47,837 nucleotides of DNA from JAJDIA01 sp031555735. GTDB taxonomy: Bacteria; Bacteroidota; Bacteroidia; Bacteroidales; Tannerellaceae. The stretch spans positions 1 through 47,837 of the forward strand of contig JAVBUE010000023.1 of assembly GCA_031555735.1 (NCBI GenBank), given 5' to 3'. Position numbers and translations under genes: made by a program. The notes under the pieces are model-generated. The model made no database searches, was not told the DNA's origin, and worked only from the letters and a program-made list of their open reading frames with translations. The first letter of the stretch is position 1. Every line of letters begins with the position of its first letter. Positions 16,979 to 24,846 of the stretch are shown in pieces.

Positions 16979-17557
16979 GTGACAGTGGATCAATTCTCAT
17001 TTTCCATCGACAATCTTTTTTGGCGATTGGCATTAAAAGATGATGAAGAAGCATTCCGAATAATCTTTTTCCATTTTTACCCGGCTCTGTGTGTGTTTGC
17101 CGGAAGGTATGTGGGCAATAAAGAAACAGGTGAAGATATCGTGCAGGAAACCTTCCTGAAGATCTGGAAAAACAGGAAAGAGATAGAGATCACCACGTCG
17201 GCAAATAATTACCTGATCACCAGTGTGAGAAACAGTTGCGCCGATTACCTGCGGAGCCGGCAGGCCGATGAGTCTTATCAACGGATCACGCCGGAAATGG
17301 AAAACGCCCTGGCAACGACAGACGATTCGTATGCATTAACCGAATTACTCCACATGACCCATTCGGCTCTGGATCGCCTGCCCGAACATATCCGGACCGT
17401 ATTTCTCTGCAACCGGGTGGATGGTGAAACCTATGCAGAAATTGCCCGGAAGCATCATATTTCAGTCAAAACCGTAGAAGCCTATATCTCCAAGGCGTTA
17501 AAACATTTAAGAATCGAACTCAAAGATTTTCTGCCATTTATGGTATTTTTCTTCTAA
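16979..17557 (+). CDS. ECF RNA polymerase sigma factor (sigma1)
   Basis: The 192-aa protein has sigma region 2 (about 25-92, with EDIVQETFLKIWKNRKEIEI for -10 recognition) and region 4 (about 130-182, with GETYAEIARKHHISVKTVEAYISKALKHLR, the -35-binding HTH). The GTG start at 16979 gives exactly the same length as sigma2 (22789-23367) and aligns the SIDNLFWR segment, so it is preferred although there is no early ATG. By eye the two sigma proteins are about two-thirds identical. Sigma genes of this type usually precede a FecR anti-sigma gene and a SusC/SusD pair. Here the FecR gene is missing and susC1 follows after 368 nt. Confidence 0.92.
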   Translation: MTVDQFSFSIDNLFWRLALKDDEEAFRIIFFHFYPALCVFAGRYVGNKETGEDIVQETFLKIWKNRKEIEITTSANNYLITSVRNSCADYLRSRQADESYQRITPEMENALATTDDSYALTELLHMTHSALDRLPEHIRTVFLCNRVDGETYAEIARKHHISVKTVEAYISKALKHLRIELKDFLPFMVFFF

Positions 17558-17925
17558 TTTTTGCTAAGGAAAATAAAAAAAAGTAAGGACTTTCATAGGG
17601 TATAGACGTTTTTATCCCGTCTATTAATTAAAATAAGCTAAACTAAACTACACAAGCGTTGAATCTATTCAGGGAACACATACGTCCATTTCTTGGCAAA
17701 AAACGGATTGCGGATGCACCGATACTCTACCGGTCGGCATCCGAGCTATATGCGATTAATATATTCTTACTGTAAATCAATTAATTATCATGCCCATGAA
17801 GTAAACAAATCCAATCATGAAAACAGGAATACCATTCCTTATTACAAGTATGCGTTGATCATCCACTCACTGGAACGCAGGATGAGATTTTAGAAATTAA
17901 CTTACTGTCTAATTAAATTTATCTT
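17558..17925. other. long leader between sigma1 and susC1
   Basis: The 368-bp gap contains the candidate ECF promoter (17598-17621) and then a 300-nt leader. A nested hairpin is visible at 17711-17743: CGGATGC and ACCG pair with CGGT and GCATCCG. A 13-codon frame, MKTGIPFLITSMR, starts at 17817. Nothing resembles a FecR remnant. Leaders upstream of susC in Bacteroides are known places for antisense regulatory RNAs, but none can be confirmed here. Confidence 0.5.
17598..17621 (+). promoter_or_regulatory. candidate ECF sigma promoter ahead of susC1
   Basis: CATAGGGTAT is followed by CGTC with 14 nt between GGGTAT and CGTC. The same bipartite pattern at identical spacing lies ahead of fecR (23539-23562). 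The two surrounding regions otherwise differ, so the conserved words are likely the -35 and -10 of an ECF-type promoter. Confidence 0.65.
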
Positions 17926-20907
17926 ATGATGAGAACAATTTCGAAGCACAAGAGATGGGCTTGCAGGGCTTTACTCTGCGCGTCATTATCACTCCCCTTG
18001 TATCTGTATGCCGCAGAAGGGAATGCTTACACCACCAACGGTGTACAGCAGGTACAGGCGATCAAAGGAAAAGTGATCGACCAGGCAGGCCTTGAGATTA
18101 TCGGTGCCACCGTGATGGAAAAAGGAACGACCAATGGTACGGTGACCGATGTCGATGGCACTTTCACCCTTGCCGTTGCTCCCGGCAAAACACTCGTTAT
18201 CAGTTATATCGGGTATATTCAACAGGAAGTGACCGCGGCCGATAACATGACAATTACCCTGGTGGAAGATACCAAGCAACTCTCCGAAGTGGTGGTTGTG
18301 GGTTACGGTACATCAGTGAAGAAAGACCTTACCACAGCCGTGAGCAGTGTAAAAAGCAAGGACTTCCTGCAAGGAGCCGTCAACGACCCGATGCAGTTGA
18401 TCGACGGGAAAGTTGCCGGCCTCTCGGTATCCAACCCCAACGGATCCGACCCGAACAGCGATTTATCCAAAGCCTACCAGGTACGTGGCGCCTCATCCCT
18501 GAAAGCAGGTAACGGGCCGTTGATCGTCATCGACGGTATGGCAGGCGGCGACATGCGCAGTATCGCCCAACAGGATATCGAATCCATCACCGTATTGAAA
18601 GACGGATCCGCGGCTTCTATCTACGGTTCGCGTGCGGCCAACGGTGTGATCCTGGTCCAGACGAAAAGAGGGAAAGCCGGTAAGGTGTCCATCGCCTATG
18701 AAGGGTATATGGAACACGACATGGTAGCCAAAAAACCGGATATCCTCTCCCCGGAAGAATTCGTGGCCAAAGGCCGTGCCAAAGATATGGGATACAAAAC
18801 GGATTGGTACGACGAGTTGATCAACGATGAGAATTTCGGCCACAACCACAATATCTCCATGTCTGGCGGTAGTGAAACATCCGTATTCCGTATTTCCGCC
18901 AACTACAGGGACAAAGACGGTATCGATATCGCCGCCCATCGCGAAGAGTACGGGCTACGCGCCAATTTCCTGCAGAAAACACTGGATGGTTTGTTGGAAG
19001 TAGGAGGTAACATCTCCTACCGCGTGGCGGAAGAAAACCTGACAGACAATGCCAACTTCAAGCAGGCCGTCAAATTAAACCCGACCGTTAGCAAAGACGA
19101 AATGGCGTATTTCAAAGGCCGGTATGACGAATGGAACCCGATCAAGAATGTGACCGAACGCGAATGGAGTCAGACACAGGAATACATCACAGCGGATTTC
19201 GATATCAAACTGAATATCACGAAAGACCTGAATACCGAACTTAAGCTGGCCCGTCAGGGACACAATTACAAAAAAAGGGAATTCTACACCTCCAAGCACC
19301 GCGAATCCATCGACAACAGCCGTGCCGGACGCGCCCGCCTGGAAGCGGCAAACTGGGTGGACTGGACGTTAGAATGGATTGGGAATTACAATTACACGAT
19401 CGACAAGCATAACTTCAAGGTGATGGGTGGTTACTCCTACCAGGAGTTCAATTATGAAACTTTCTGGGCGGAAAACATGGATTTCCCCAACGATGCGTTC
19501 AAATGGAACAATATCGAGGCCGGACTCTGGAATAAAGAAAAAGGCCGCCTGGGGATGGAGTCTGAAAAGACAAAAGAAAAAACAATCGCTTTCCTCGGAC
19601 GTGTGAATTACGACTTCGACAACCTGATCCTCGTCACCGCCTCGTTGCGCTACGAAGGGAATACCAAGTTTGGTGAAGACCATAAATGGGGAGCGTTCCC
19701 TGGGGTATCGGCTGCCTGGCGTTTCTCCCGGCTCTCCGCTTTCGAAGACTCTCCGGTGGTGGACGACCTGAAGGTGCGCGCCTCTTTTGGGGTGACCGGC
19801 CGTTCCGGCTTCGACCGTTACATCGCGTTGGCTAAATACAATGGATATGGCTACCAGATCGATAGCAACGGTAACTGGATTCAGGTATATGGTCCCGGTA
19901 ACAACCCCAACAAGGACTTGTCATGGGAGAAACAGCTTACGTACAATATTGGTTTGGATTACACCTTGTTTAATTCACGCCTGAGCGGTAGCTTAGATGT
20001 CTTTATGAAGGAAGGCAAGGATGTGATCGCCCAGTACGACGCGCCGGTTCCTCCGTTCTTGCACCAGGATATCTGGACGAATGTGGGAACAACTACCAGT
20101 AAAGGGGTTGAACTCCAAGTGAGCTGGGATGCCGTCCAGACAGAAAATTTCTCTTACTCGTTAGACTTCACCGGTTCATACATCAAGTCCAAACTGAAAT
20201 CGTTCTCTGATGGCACCTATACGAAAGGGTTTATCGACGGTCCGTCGCTTCCTTCTCCCGGTAACCCCGGCCCGAGCCAACGGTTGGCGGATGATATCGA
20301 GATCGGCTCATTCTACGGATACCGCTATGCCGGCGTGGACAATGAAGGACGTATCCTGATTTATGACAAAGGACAGAAAGGTGGTGAAACGAAGCTTGCC
20401 AACGACGCACAGGATTCAGACCGTACTTATATTGGCAACGGTGCTCCCAAGTTCGAGCTGGCGTTGGGCAATACGTTCAAATACAAAGAATTCGACTTGT
20501 CGCTCTTCTTCCGCGGACGTTTTGACTACGACCTGCTGAATACCTACCAGATGTATTACGGATTGGTGGCCGAACCGGAAGTAAACCTGCTGCATTCGGC
20601 GTATGAAGAAAACGCGCATATCAAAGGTAATAAGGTGGTATGCGATTACTTCCTCGAATCGGGCGATTTCCTGAAGTTAGACAACCTTACCGTAGGCTGG
20701 TCGCCGAAGCTGAAAACCAAATGGCTCTCCAGCTTACGTGTGTACGGTACGGTACGGAATGTTTTCACCATCACCAGTTTCTCGGGATTAGATCCGACGA
20801 GCGTTCCTACCACAGGCTTGTGGCCGGGTGTTGGCGAGGGAGATGCAGCCCTGAATGTGTATCCGGTAACCCGGAACTTCTCATTCGGTGTACAAATCAG
20901 TTATTAA
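17926..20907 (+). CDS. SusC/RagA-type TonB-dependent outer-membrane transporter (SusC1)
   Basis: This 993-aa protein imports an oligosaccharide or peptide together with its SusD partner. After a signal peptide comes a carboxypeptidase-regulatory-like domain (about 45-120, IKGKVIDQAGLEIIGATVMEKGT), then the SusC signature EVVVVGYGT (about 122-130) and plug (LIVIDGMAGGDMRSIAQQDIESITVLKDGSAASIYGSRAANGVI split over about 198-245). A large barrel follows, ending in NFSFGVQISY with a terminal aromatic. There is no N-terminal STN signalling domain, although a sigma factor gene lies upstream. It is followed by susD1 after 11 nt. It is paralogous to SusC2 and SusC3. Confidence 0.95.
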   Translation: MMRTISKHKRWACRALLCASLSLPLYLYAAEGNAYTTNGVQQVQAIKGKVIDQAGLEIIGATVMEKGTTNGTVTDVDGTFTLAVAPGKTLVISYIGYIQQEVTAADNMTITLVEDTKQLSEVVVVGYGTSVKKDLTTAVSSVKSKDFLQGAVNDPMQLIDGKVAGLSVSNPNGSDPNSDLSKAYQVRGASSLKAGNGPLIVIDGMAGGDMRSIAQQDIESITVLKDGSAASIYGSRAANGVILVQTKRGKAGKVSIAYEGYMEHDMVAKKPDILSPEEFVAKGRAKDMGYKTDWYDELINDENFGHNHNISMSGGSETSVFRISANYRDKDGIDIAAHREEYGLRANFLQKTLDGLLEVGGNISYRVAEENLTDNANFKQAVKLNPTVSKDEMAYFKGRYDEWNPIKNVTEREWSQTQEYITADFDIKLNITKDLNTELKLARQGHNYKKREFYTSKHRESIDNSRAGRARLEAANWVDWTLEWIGNYNYTIDKHNFKVMGGYSYQEFNYETFWAENMDFPNDAFKWNNIEAGLWNKEKGRLGMESEKTKEKTIAFLGRVNYDFDNLILVTASLRYEGNTKFGEDHKWGAFPGVSAAWRFSRLSAFEDSPVVDDLKVRASFGVTGRSGFDRYIALAKYNGYGYQIDSNGNWIQVYGPGNNPNKDLSWEKQLTYNIGLDYTLFNSRLSGSLDVFMKEGKDVIAQYDAPVPPFLHQDIWTNVGTTTSKGVELQVSWDAVQTENFSYSLDFTGSYIKSKLKSFSDGTYTKGFIDGPSLPSPGNPGPSQRLADDIEIGSFYGYRYAGVDNEGRILIYDKGQKGGETKLANDAQDSDRTYIGNGAPKFELALGNTFKYKEFDLSLFFRGRFDYDLLNTYQMYYGLVAEPEVNLLHSAYEENAHIKGNKVVCDYFLESGDFLKLDNLTVGWSPKLKTKWLSSLRVYGTVRNVFTITSFSGLDPTSVPTTGLWPGVGEGDAALNVYPVTRNFSFGVQISY

Positions 20908-20918
20908 TCGGTTAAAAT

Positions 20919-22634
20919 ATGAGACTTATGAAACGAATTAACTATATATATCTGCTCTTCCTGCTGGTTGCGATCATGCCTTCATGTACGGACCTGACAG
21001 AAGAACCGTTCAGCGTATTGACAACAGATAATTATTTTAACAGCAAGCAATCTATCGAAGCGGCGGTGCTTCGCCCGTATGAACACGGGCACTGGTGTGC
21101 ATGGGATGGCGACCGTTGGATGTTGCAGGAGCTGACCGGCGACCATTTCGTGTGGACGCAAAAAGGGAAACACGGCTGGGATGAAGGCCAATGGGTACGC
21201 CTGCACCGGCATAACTGGGATTACCTGCAAAACCAGGTGAACGGCAGTTGGGTAGGCCCGTACCAGGGCATCGCCCAGATCAACAACCTGCTGATCGACT
21301 TCCAGACGCTCGACTTTGAAGCATTGGGAGCGACCGAAGTAGAAAAACTGAATTACATCGGTGAGCTTCGCTCCCTGCGCGCCTGGTTCTACACCTGGCT
21401 GATCGATTTCTTCCGCTATGTGCCCATCGTGGAAGATATCACTACCCTGAAGCCGCAGTCAACACCGCAGGAAGTGTTCGACTACATGGAAAAAGAGCTG
21501 AAAGCAGTAATACCGCACTTGTCTAACAAAGTGAAACCGGGACACTTCAACCAGGCTTCCGCCGCGGCAATCCTGGTACGTATGTATCTGAACGCGCAAA
21601 TATGGACAGGTGTGGACCGGTATGCGGATTGTATCACCGTAGCCCAGGATATTATCGACGGCAAGTATGGCGCTTATTCCATTGATCCCGACTACCGCGG
21701 ACCGTTCCGTTCCGGTGTGAACGGATACCAATCACCGGAAAACCTATTTGAATGGCCGCACGAACGGAATACCTACGAATTAGGCTGGTTGTACCCCGTC
21801 ATGCACCATTACAAATCATCGTCTATCCTGGATGCCGACGGATGGAATGGTTATAATGGAATCCACCTCACGCCTTCGAGAGACCTGGAAGGCAATATCT
21901 ACAACTATGCATTAGGCAAGCCGTACGAGAAGTATGCCGACGAAGATTTCCGCAAACGTAATTTCACGGTTACGGATAAGAACGGCAACTACGAAGGATT
22001 CTTCCTCGTGGGACCGCAGTTTGAATACAATCTGGAAGTGGGATTCGGACATGACCTGACGAAGCCGGTAACCGGTTCGGAAGAATGGACGGGCAAACAG
22101 CTCGTTTTCGTGGACCAGGTAGGGCGCTTCTCCGAAAAGGGAAAGACCGACGGCCGTTGGAAAGACGGTTCGCAGGTAACGACGGGCGAAGAGAACTCGG
22201 GTGTCCGTTTATGTAAATTCCCCTGGTTGCCCAAATCGATGGGGATGTTTATGTCGAACTCCATCGCGGAAGTCCGTCTGGCGGAAGTGTATTATTCGCT
22301 GGCAGAAGCCAAATACCGGAAAGGCGATAAGACGACAGCCGCCAAGCTGCTGGATGCCGTACGCAAACGGAACTATCCGGCCGACGCATGGGCGAAATAC
22401 AGCTATGAAGCAAATCCCGCCAAACTGACGGATCAGGAGTTTATCGACGAATGGGGACGTGAGTTCCTCGGCGAACACCGCCGCCGTACCGACCTCATCC
22501 GTTGGGGACGCTTCGGCGATGCCTGGTGGGATAAGGAACAAGACAAGACGGATAAGGAATATACCATCTTCCCCATCCCGTCACGTATCCTGAACTCCAA
22601 CCCGATGCTCGAGCAGACCACGAAAGGCTGGTAA
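20919..22634 (+). CDS. SusD/RagB-type nutrient-binding lipoprotein (SusD1)
   Basis: The 571-aa outer-membrane lipoprotein forms the lid of SusC1. It has a signal with lipobox IMPSC (Cys about 23), the SusD-like N-terminal repeat region (LRSLRAWFYTWLIDFFRYVPIV), RMYLNAQIWTG, and the C-terminal SusD motif region ending IFPIPSRILNSNPMLEQT. An alternative ATG lies three codons in (20928). The segment QELTGDHFVWTQKGKHGWDEGQW has close counterparts in SusD2 and SusD3, which shows shared ancestry. A terminator follows. Confidence 0.95.
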   Translation: MRLMKRINYIYLLFLLVAIMPSCTDLTEEPFSVLTTDNYFNSKQSIEAAVLRPYEHGHWCAWDGDRWMLQELTGDHFVWTQKGKHGWDEGQWVRLHRHNWDYLQNQVNGSWVGPYQGIAQINNLLIDFQTLDFEALGATEVEKLNYIGELRSLRAWFYTWLIDFFRYVPIVEDITTLKPQSTPQEVFDYMEKELKAVIPHLSNKVKPGHFNQASAAAILVRMYLNAQIWTGVDRYADCITVAQDIIDGKYGAYSIDPDYRGPFRSGVNGYQSPENLFEWPHERNTYELGWLYPVMHHYKSSSILDADGWNGYNGIHLTPSRDLEGNIYNYALGKPYEKYADEDFRKRNFTVTDKNGNYEGFFLVGPQFEYNLEVGFGHDLTKPVTGSEEWTGKQLVFVDQVGRFSEKGKTDGRWKDGSQVTTGEENSGVRLCKFPWLPKSMGMFMSNSIAEVRLAEVYYSLAEAKYRKGDKTTAAKLLDAVRKRNYPADAWAKYSYEANPAKLTDQEFIDEWGREFLGEHRRRTDLIRWGRFGDAWWDKEQDKTDKEYTIFPIPSRILNSNPMLEQTTKGW

Positions 22635-22656
22635 CACTTTTACCTTGTATATTTTG

Positions 22657-22697
22657 AGCGGGTGCCTCTTTCCAAAAGAGTGCCCGCTCTTTTTTTT
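22657..22697 (+). terminator. rho-independent terminator after susD1
   Basis: The stem pairs AGCGGG...CTCTTT with AAAGAG...CCCGCT (an internal mismatch zone between) and runs into eight T residues. It separates the first sigma-susC-susD module from the second. Confidence 0.8.
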
Positions 22698-22744
22698 GTA
22701 CCATCTTATTCTGCCAAATCCCCCGTTGTGTAAAAGAATTGTAC

Positions 22745-22752
22745 TATTTTTG
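22745..22752 (+). promoter_or_regulatory. candidate -7 promoter element for sigma2
   Basis: TATTTTTG fits TAnnTTTG and lies 36 nt upstream of the sigma2 ATG. Confidence 0.45.
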
Positions 22753-22788
22753 TTTGTCGAAATCAGCGTTTTTGCGTTATAGAAGCTT

Positions 22789-23367
22789 ATGGATACATCA
22801 CAACCCCGTTTGTCTATCGATAATTTGTTCTGGCGGATGGCAGTACAAGATGATGAAGAAGCGTTCCGGATGCTCTTCTTTCATTTTTTTCCTGCTTTGT
22901 GTGTATTTGCAGGCAGGTATATCGACCAGAAAGCCGCCTGCGAAGATGTTGTCCAGGAAACATTCCTGAAGATTTGGACAAACCGGAAACGGATTGAGAT
23001 CACCTCCTCGGCACGCAATTTCCTGATCACCAGCGTCCGTAACAGTTGCATCGATTACCTGCGCACCCGCCAGGCGGAAGGATCCTTCCAACGCATCACA
23101 CCGGATATGGATGAGTCGTCGTTCGCCACAGACGATACCTACACCATCACCGAATTGGAGAATATGATCCAAACGGCGATCAACCGTCTGCCTGAAAATA
23201 TCCGGACCGTTTTTATCCGCAACCGTTTCGAAGGAGAAACATATGCCGAGATAGCCCAACGCAGTAATATCTCCGTCAAAACCGTGGAGGCATACATGAC
23301 CAAAGCCCTGAAACACCTCCGCACCGAACTCAAAGACTACCTGCCGTTTATGGTGCTCTTCCTGTAG
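22789..23367 (+). CDS. ECF RNA polymerase sigma factor (sigma2)
   Basis: The 192-aa protein is colinear with sigma1. Region 2 contains DDEEAFRMLFFHFFPALCVFAGRY split over about 21-45 and CEDVVQETFLKIWTNRKRIEI. Region 4 contains GETYAEIAQRSNISVKTVEAYMTKALKHLRTELKDYLPF. It would direct RNA polymerase to genes for nutrient uptake once released by the anti-sigma factor encoded next. The gap to fecR (225 nt) contains the GGGTAT-N14-CGTC motif, so fecR-susC2-susD2 may have its own ECF-driven promoter, giving positive feedback on the anti-sigma. Confidence 0.94.
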   Translation: MDTSQPRLSIDNLFWRMAVQDDEEAFRMLFFHFFPALCVFAGRYIDQKAACEDVVQETFLKIWTNRKRIEITSSARNFLITSVRNSCIDYLRTRQAEGSFQRITPDMDESSFATDDTYTITELENMIQTAINRLPENIRTVFIRNRFEGETYAEIAQRSNISVKTVEAYMTKALKHLRTELKDYLPFMVLFL

Positions 23368-23538
23368 CCGCATCAGCAATCAATCGGACACACCTAACTG
23401 AACACACCCTACCTCCGTGTTGGGCGTAATACATTTATACGAGGGCTAAAGTACTGAACGAAAAGGATATCTGTTGATTACGTTACTTTCTCTGTAAAGA
23501 CGTGAAAATAATTTAAAAAAAACACCTGTTTTCCCATA

Positions 23539-23562
23539 GGGTATGTACCTTGTTTTCTCGTC
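23539..23562 (+). promoter_or_regulatory. candidate ECF sigma promoter ahead of fecR
   Basis: CCATAGGGTAT followed after 14 nt by CGTC repeats the pattern found ahead of susC1. CGTC ends 30 nt before the fecR start codon. Confidence 0.65.
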
Positions 23563-23592
23563 AAGCGGATGGAGAGATAATAAAAGACTATT

Positions 23593-24618
23593 TTGGAGAC
23601 TAACGACACACTTATTACTGCGTACCTGCAAGGAGAACTGACGGCGGAAGAACGTGCTTCCTTCGAGCAGCAGATGGACGAATCGCCCGCCTTACGGAAA
23701 GAGGTGGAGGATTTCCGTTTTATCCTGTATGCGACAGACAACCTGCGGAAACAACGGCAGGTGGATGTGGAAGGTCGTTGGAAAAAACTATCCAGGCTTT
23801 TATATTGGATGCGCCTGCGCAAACAGGTAGGAATCCTGTTTCGGCGGACTGCAGCCATTCTTTTCATCCCGCTGCTGATCGCGACAGCCTATCTTTTCAC
23901 CCCGGGAGAAGCACAGGCGCCCGAAACAATCGAAGTAACATCCGCTTACGGCGTGATTTCACGGGTAACGCTTCCCGACGGCTCCGTCGTATCGCTCAAT
24001 TCAGGCAGTACCCTGCGTTATCCCCGTTATTTTAATGAACCCACCCGGCGCGTAGCCCTGACCGGCGAAGCCTATTTTACCGTAGAATCAGATAAAGCGC
24101 ATTGTTTTGAAGTATCCCTGCCGGGGAATATCACCGTTCAGGCTTATGGTACCGAATTTAACATCACAGCGTATGAAAACCAGGACGCAGTTGAGACCGT
24201 GCTGGTGAATGGGAGTGTGAACGTAAGCCGGACAGACGACCCGGTAGTCAACACCCTTACCCCCGGCCAGCAATTGACCACCTATATCAACCGTCAGGAA
24301 CCCGCAGTCTTTTCCGAAGCCAATGTATATGCCAAGACGGCGTGGAAAGATGGGAAGATCGTATTCCGCCGCACCCGGATGGAGGCGGTGGCCGCTACGC
24401 TGTCGCGCCACTTCAATGTGGATATCGAATTGCAGGGAGAAGAGCTGTCGCAGTACGAATATTCGGCCACGTTTGTGACCGAAAGCCTGCAGGACGTACT
24501 GGCGCTGCTCAGCCAGTCGGCACCCATCCGGTGGCAAATCATCGAACCAATTAAACAACAGGATAATAGTTATTCAAGGCGGAAAGTCATCATCAGTTTA
24601 GGAAATCGGAAAGTGTGA
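23593..24618 (+). CDS. FecR-family anti-sigma factor
   Basis: The 341-aa inner-membrane protein has a cytoplasmic N-terminus with the zinc-finger-like/anti-sigma helix pattern ITAYLQGELTAEERASFEQQ (about 8-27) and one transmembrane segment (about 86-102, AAILFIPLLIATAYLF). The periplasmic FecR domain follows (about 115-215, VTLPDGSVVSLNSGSTLRYP), then a C-terminal DUF4974-like domain (about 255-325, FRRTRMEAVAATLSRHFNVDI). In the family it holds the ECF sigma until a SusC-type receptor with an STN domain signals. The start is TTG, because the frame is closed upstream by a stop at 23581 and no early ATG exists. It is the only anti-sigma gene for the two sigma genes here. Confidence 0.92.
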   Translation: METNDTLITAYLQGELTAEERASFEQQMDESPALRKEVEDFRFILYATDNLRKQRQVDVEGRWKKLSRLLYWMRLRKQVGILFRRTAAILFIPLLIATAYLFTPGEAQAPETIEVTSAYGVISRVTLPDGSVVSLNSGSTLRYPRYFNEPTRRVALTGEAYFTVESDKAHCFEVSLPGNITVQAYGTEFNITAYENQDAVETVLVNGSVNVSRTDDPVVNTLTPGQQLTTYINRQEPAVFSEANVYAKTAWKDGKIVFRRTRMEAVAATLSRHFNVDIELQGEELSQYEYSATFVTESLQDVLALLSQSAPIRWQIIEPIKQQDNSYSRRKVIISLGNRKV

Positions 24619-24846
24619 GATAATTGTGTGTTTTTTTTGTTAACCATTTAAAAAAGTATTTGCGTATGAAGTAAAAAAACGAACCGCACAGGGGAGACCT
24701 GCGTATGCCTTCCAGGTTGTGCACTGTGGTGCAACCCCTTATCAGCTTAATTATTAAACATCTAATTAAACAGCCATGAAATCAACAGCTCTCTTTGCTC
24801 TGTTGGCCTTGGCAGTATCTAAATCAAATTAAAACAGTACTATTTT
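24619..24846. other. leader region between fecR and susC2
   Basis: The 228-bp gap has a hairpin at about 24713-24737 (GGTTGTGCAC pairing with GTGCAACC, one bulge) and an 18-codon frame (24776-24832). No promoter of the TAnnTTTG or GGGTAT-N14-CGTC type is seen, so susC2 is probably co-transcribed with fecR. Confidence 0.45.
24776..24832 (+). CDS. possible 18-aa leader peptide upstream of susC2
   Basis: ATG at 24776 opens MKSTALFALLALAVSKSN, ending in TAA 14 nt before the susC2 ATG. It resembles the start of a signal peptide, so it may be a decayed former start of a SusC gene, a leader peptide coupled to susC2 translation, or chance. Confidence 0.25.
   Translation: MKSTALFALLALAVSKSN

Noticed and set aside
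17693..17893. 66-codon frame between sigma1 and susC1 as a FecR remnant
   Set aside because: The translation has no similarity to the FecR encoded at 23593-24618 and starts with a non-ATG codon. It is treated as noncoding leader.
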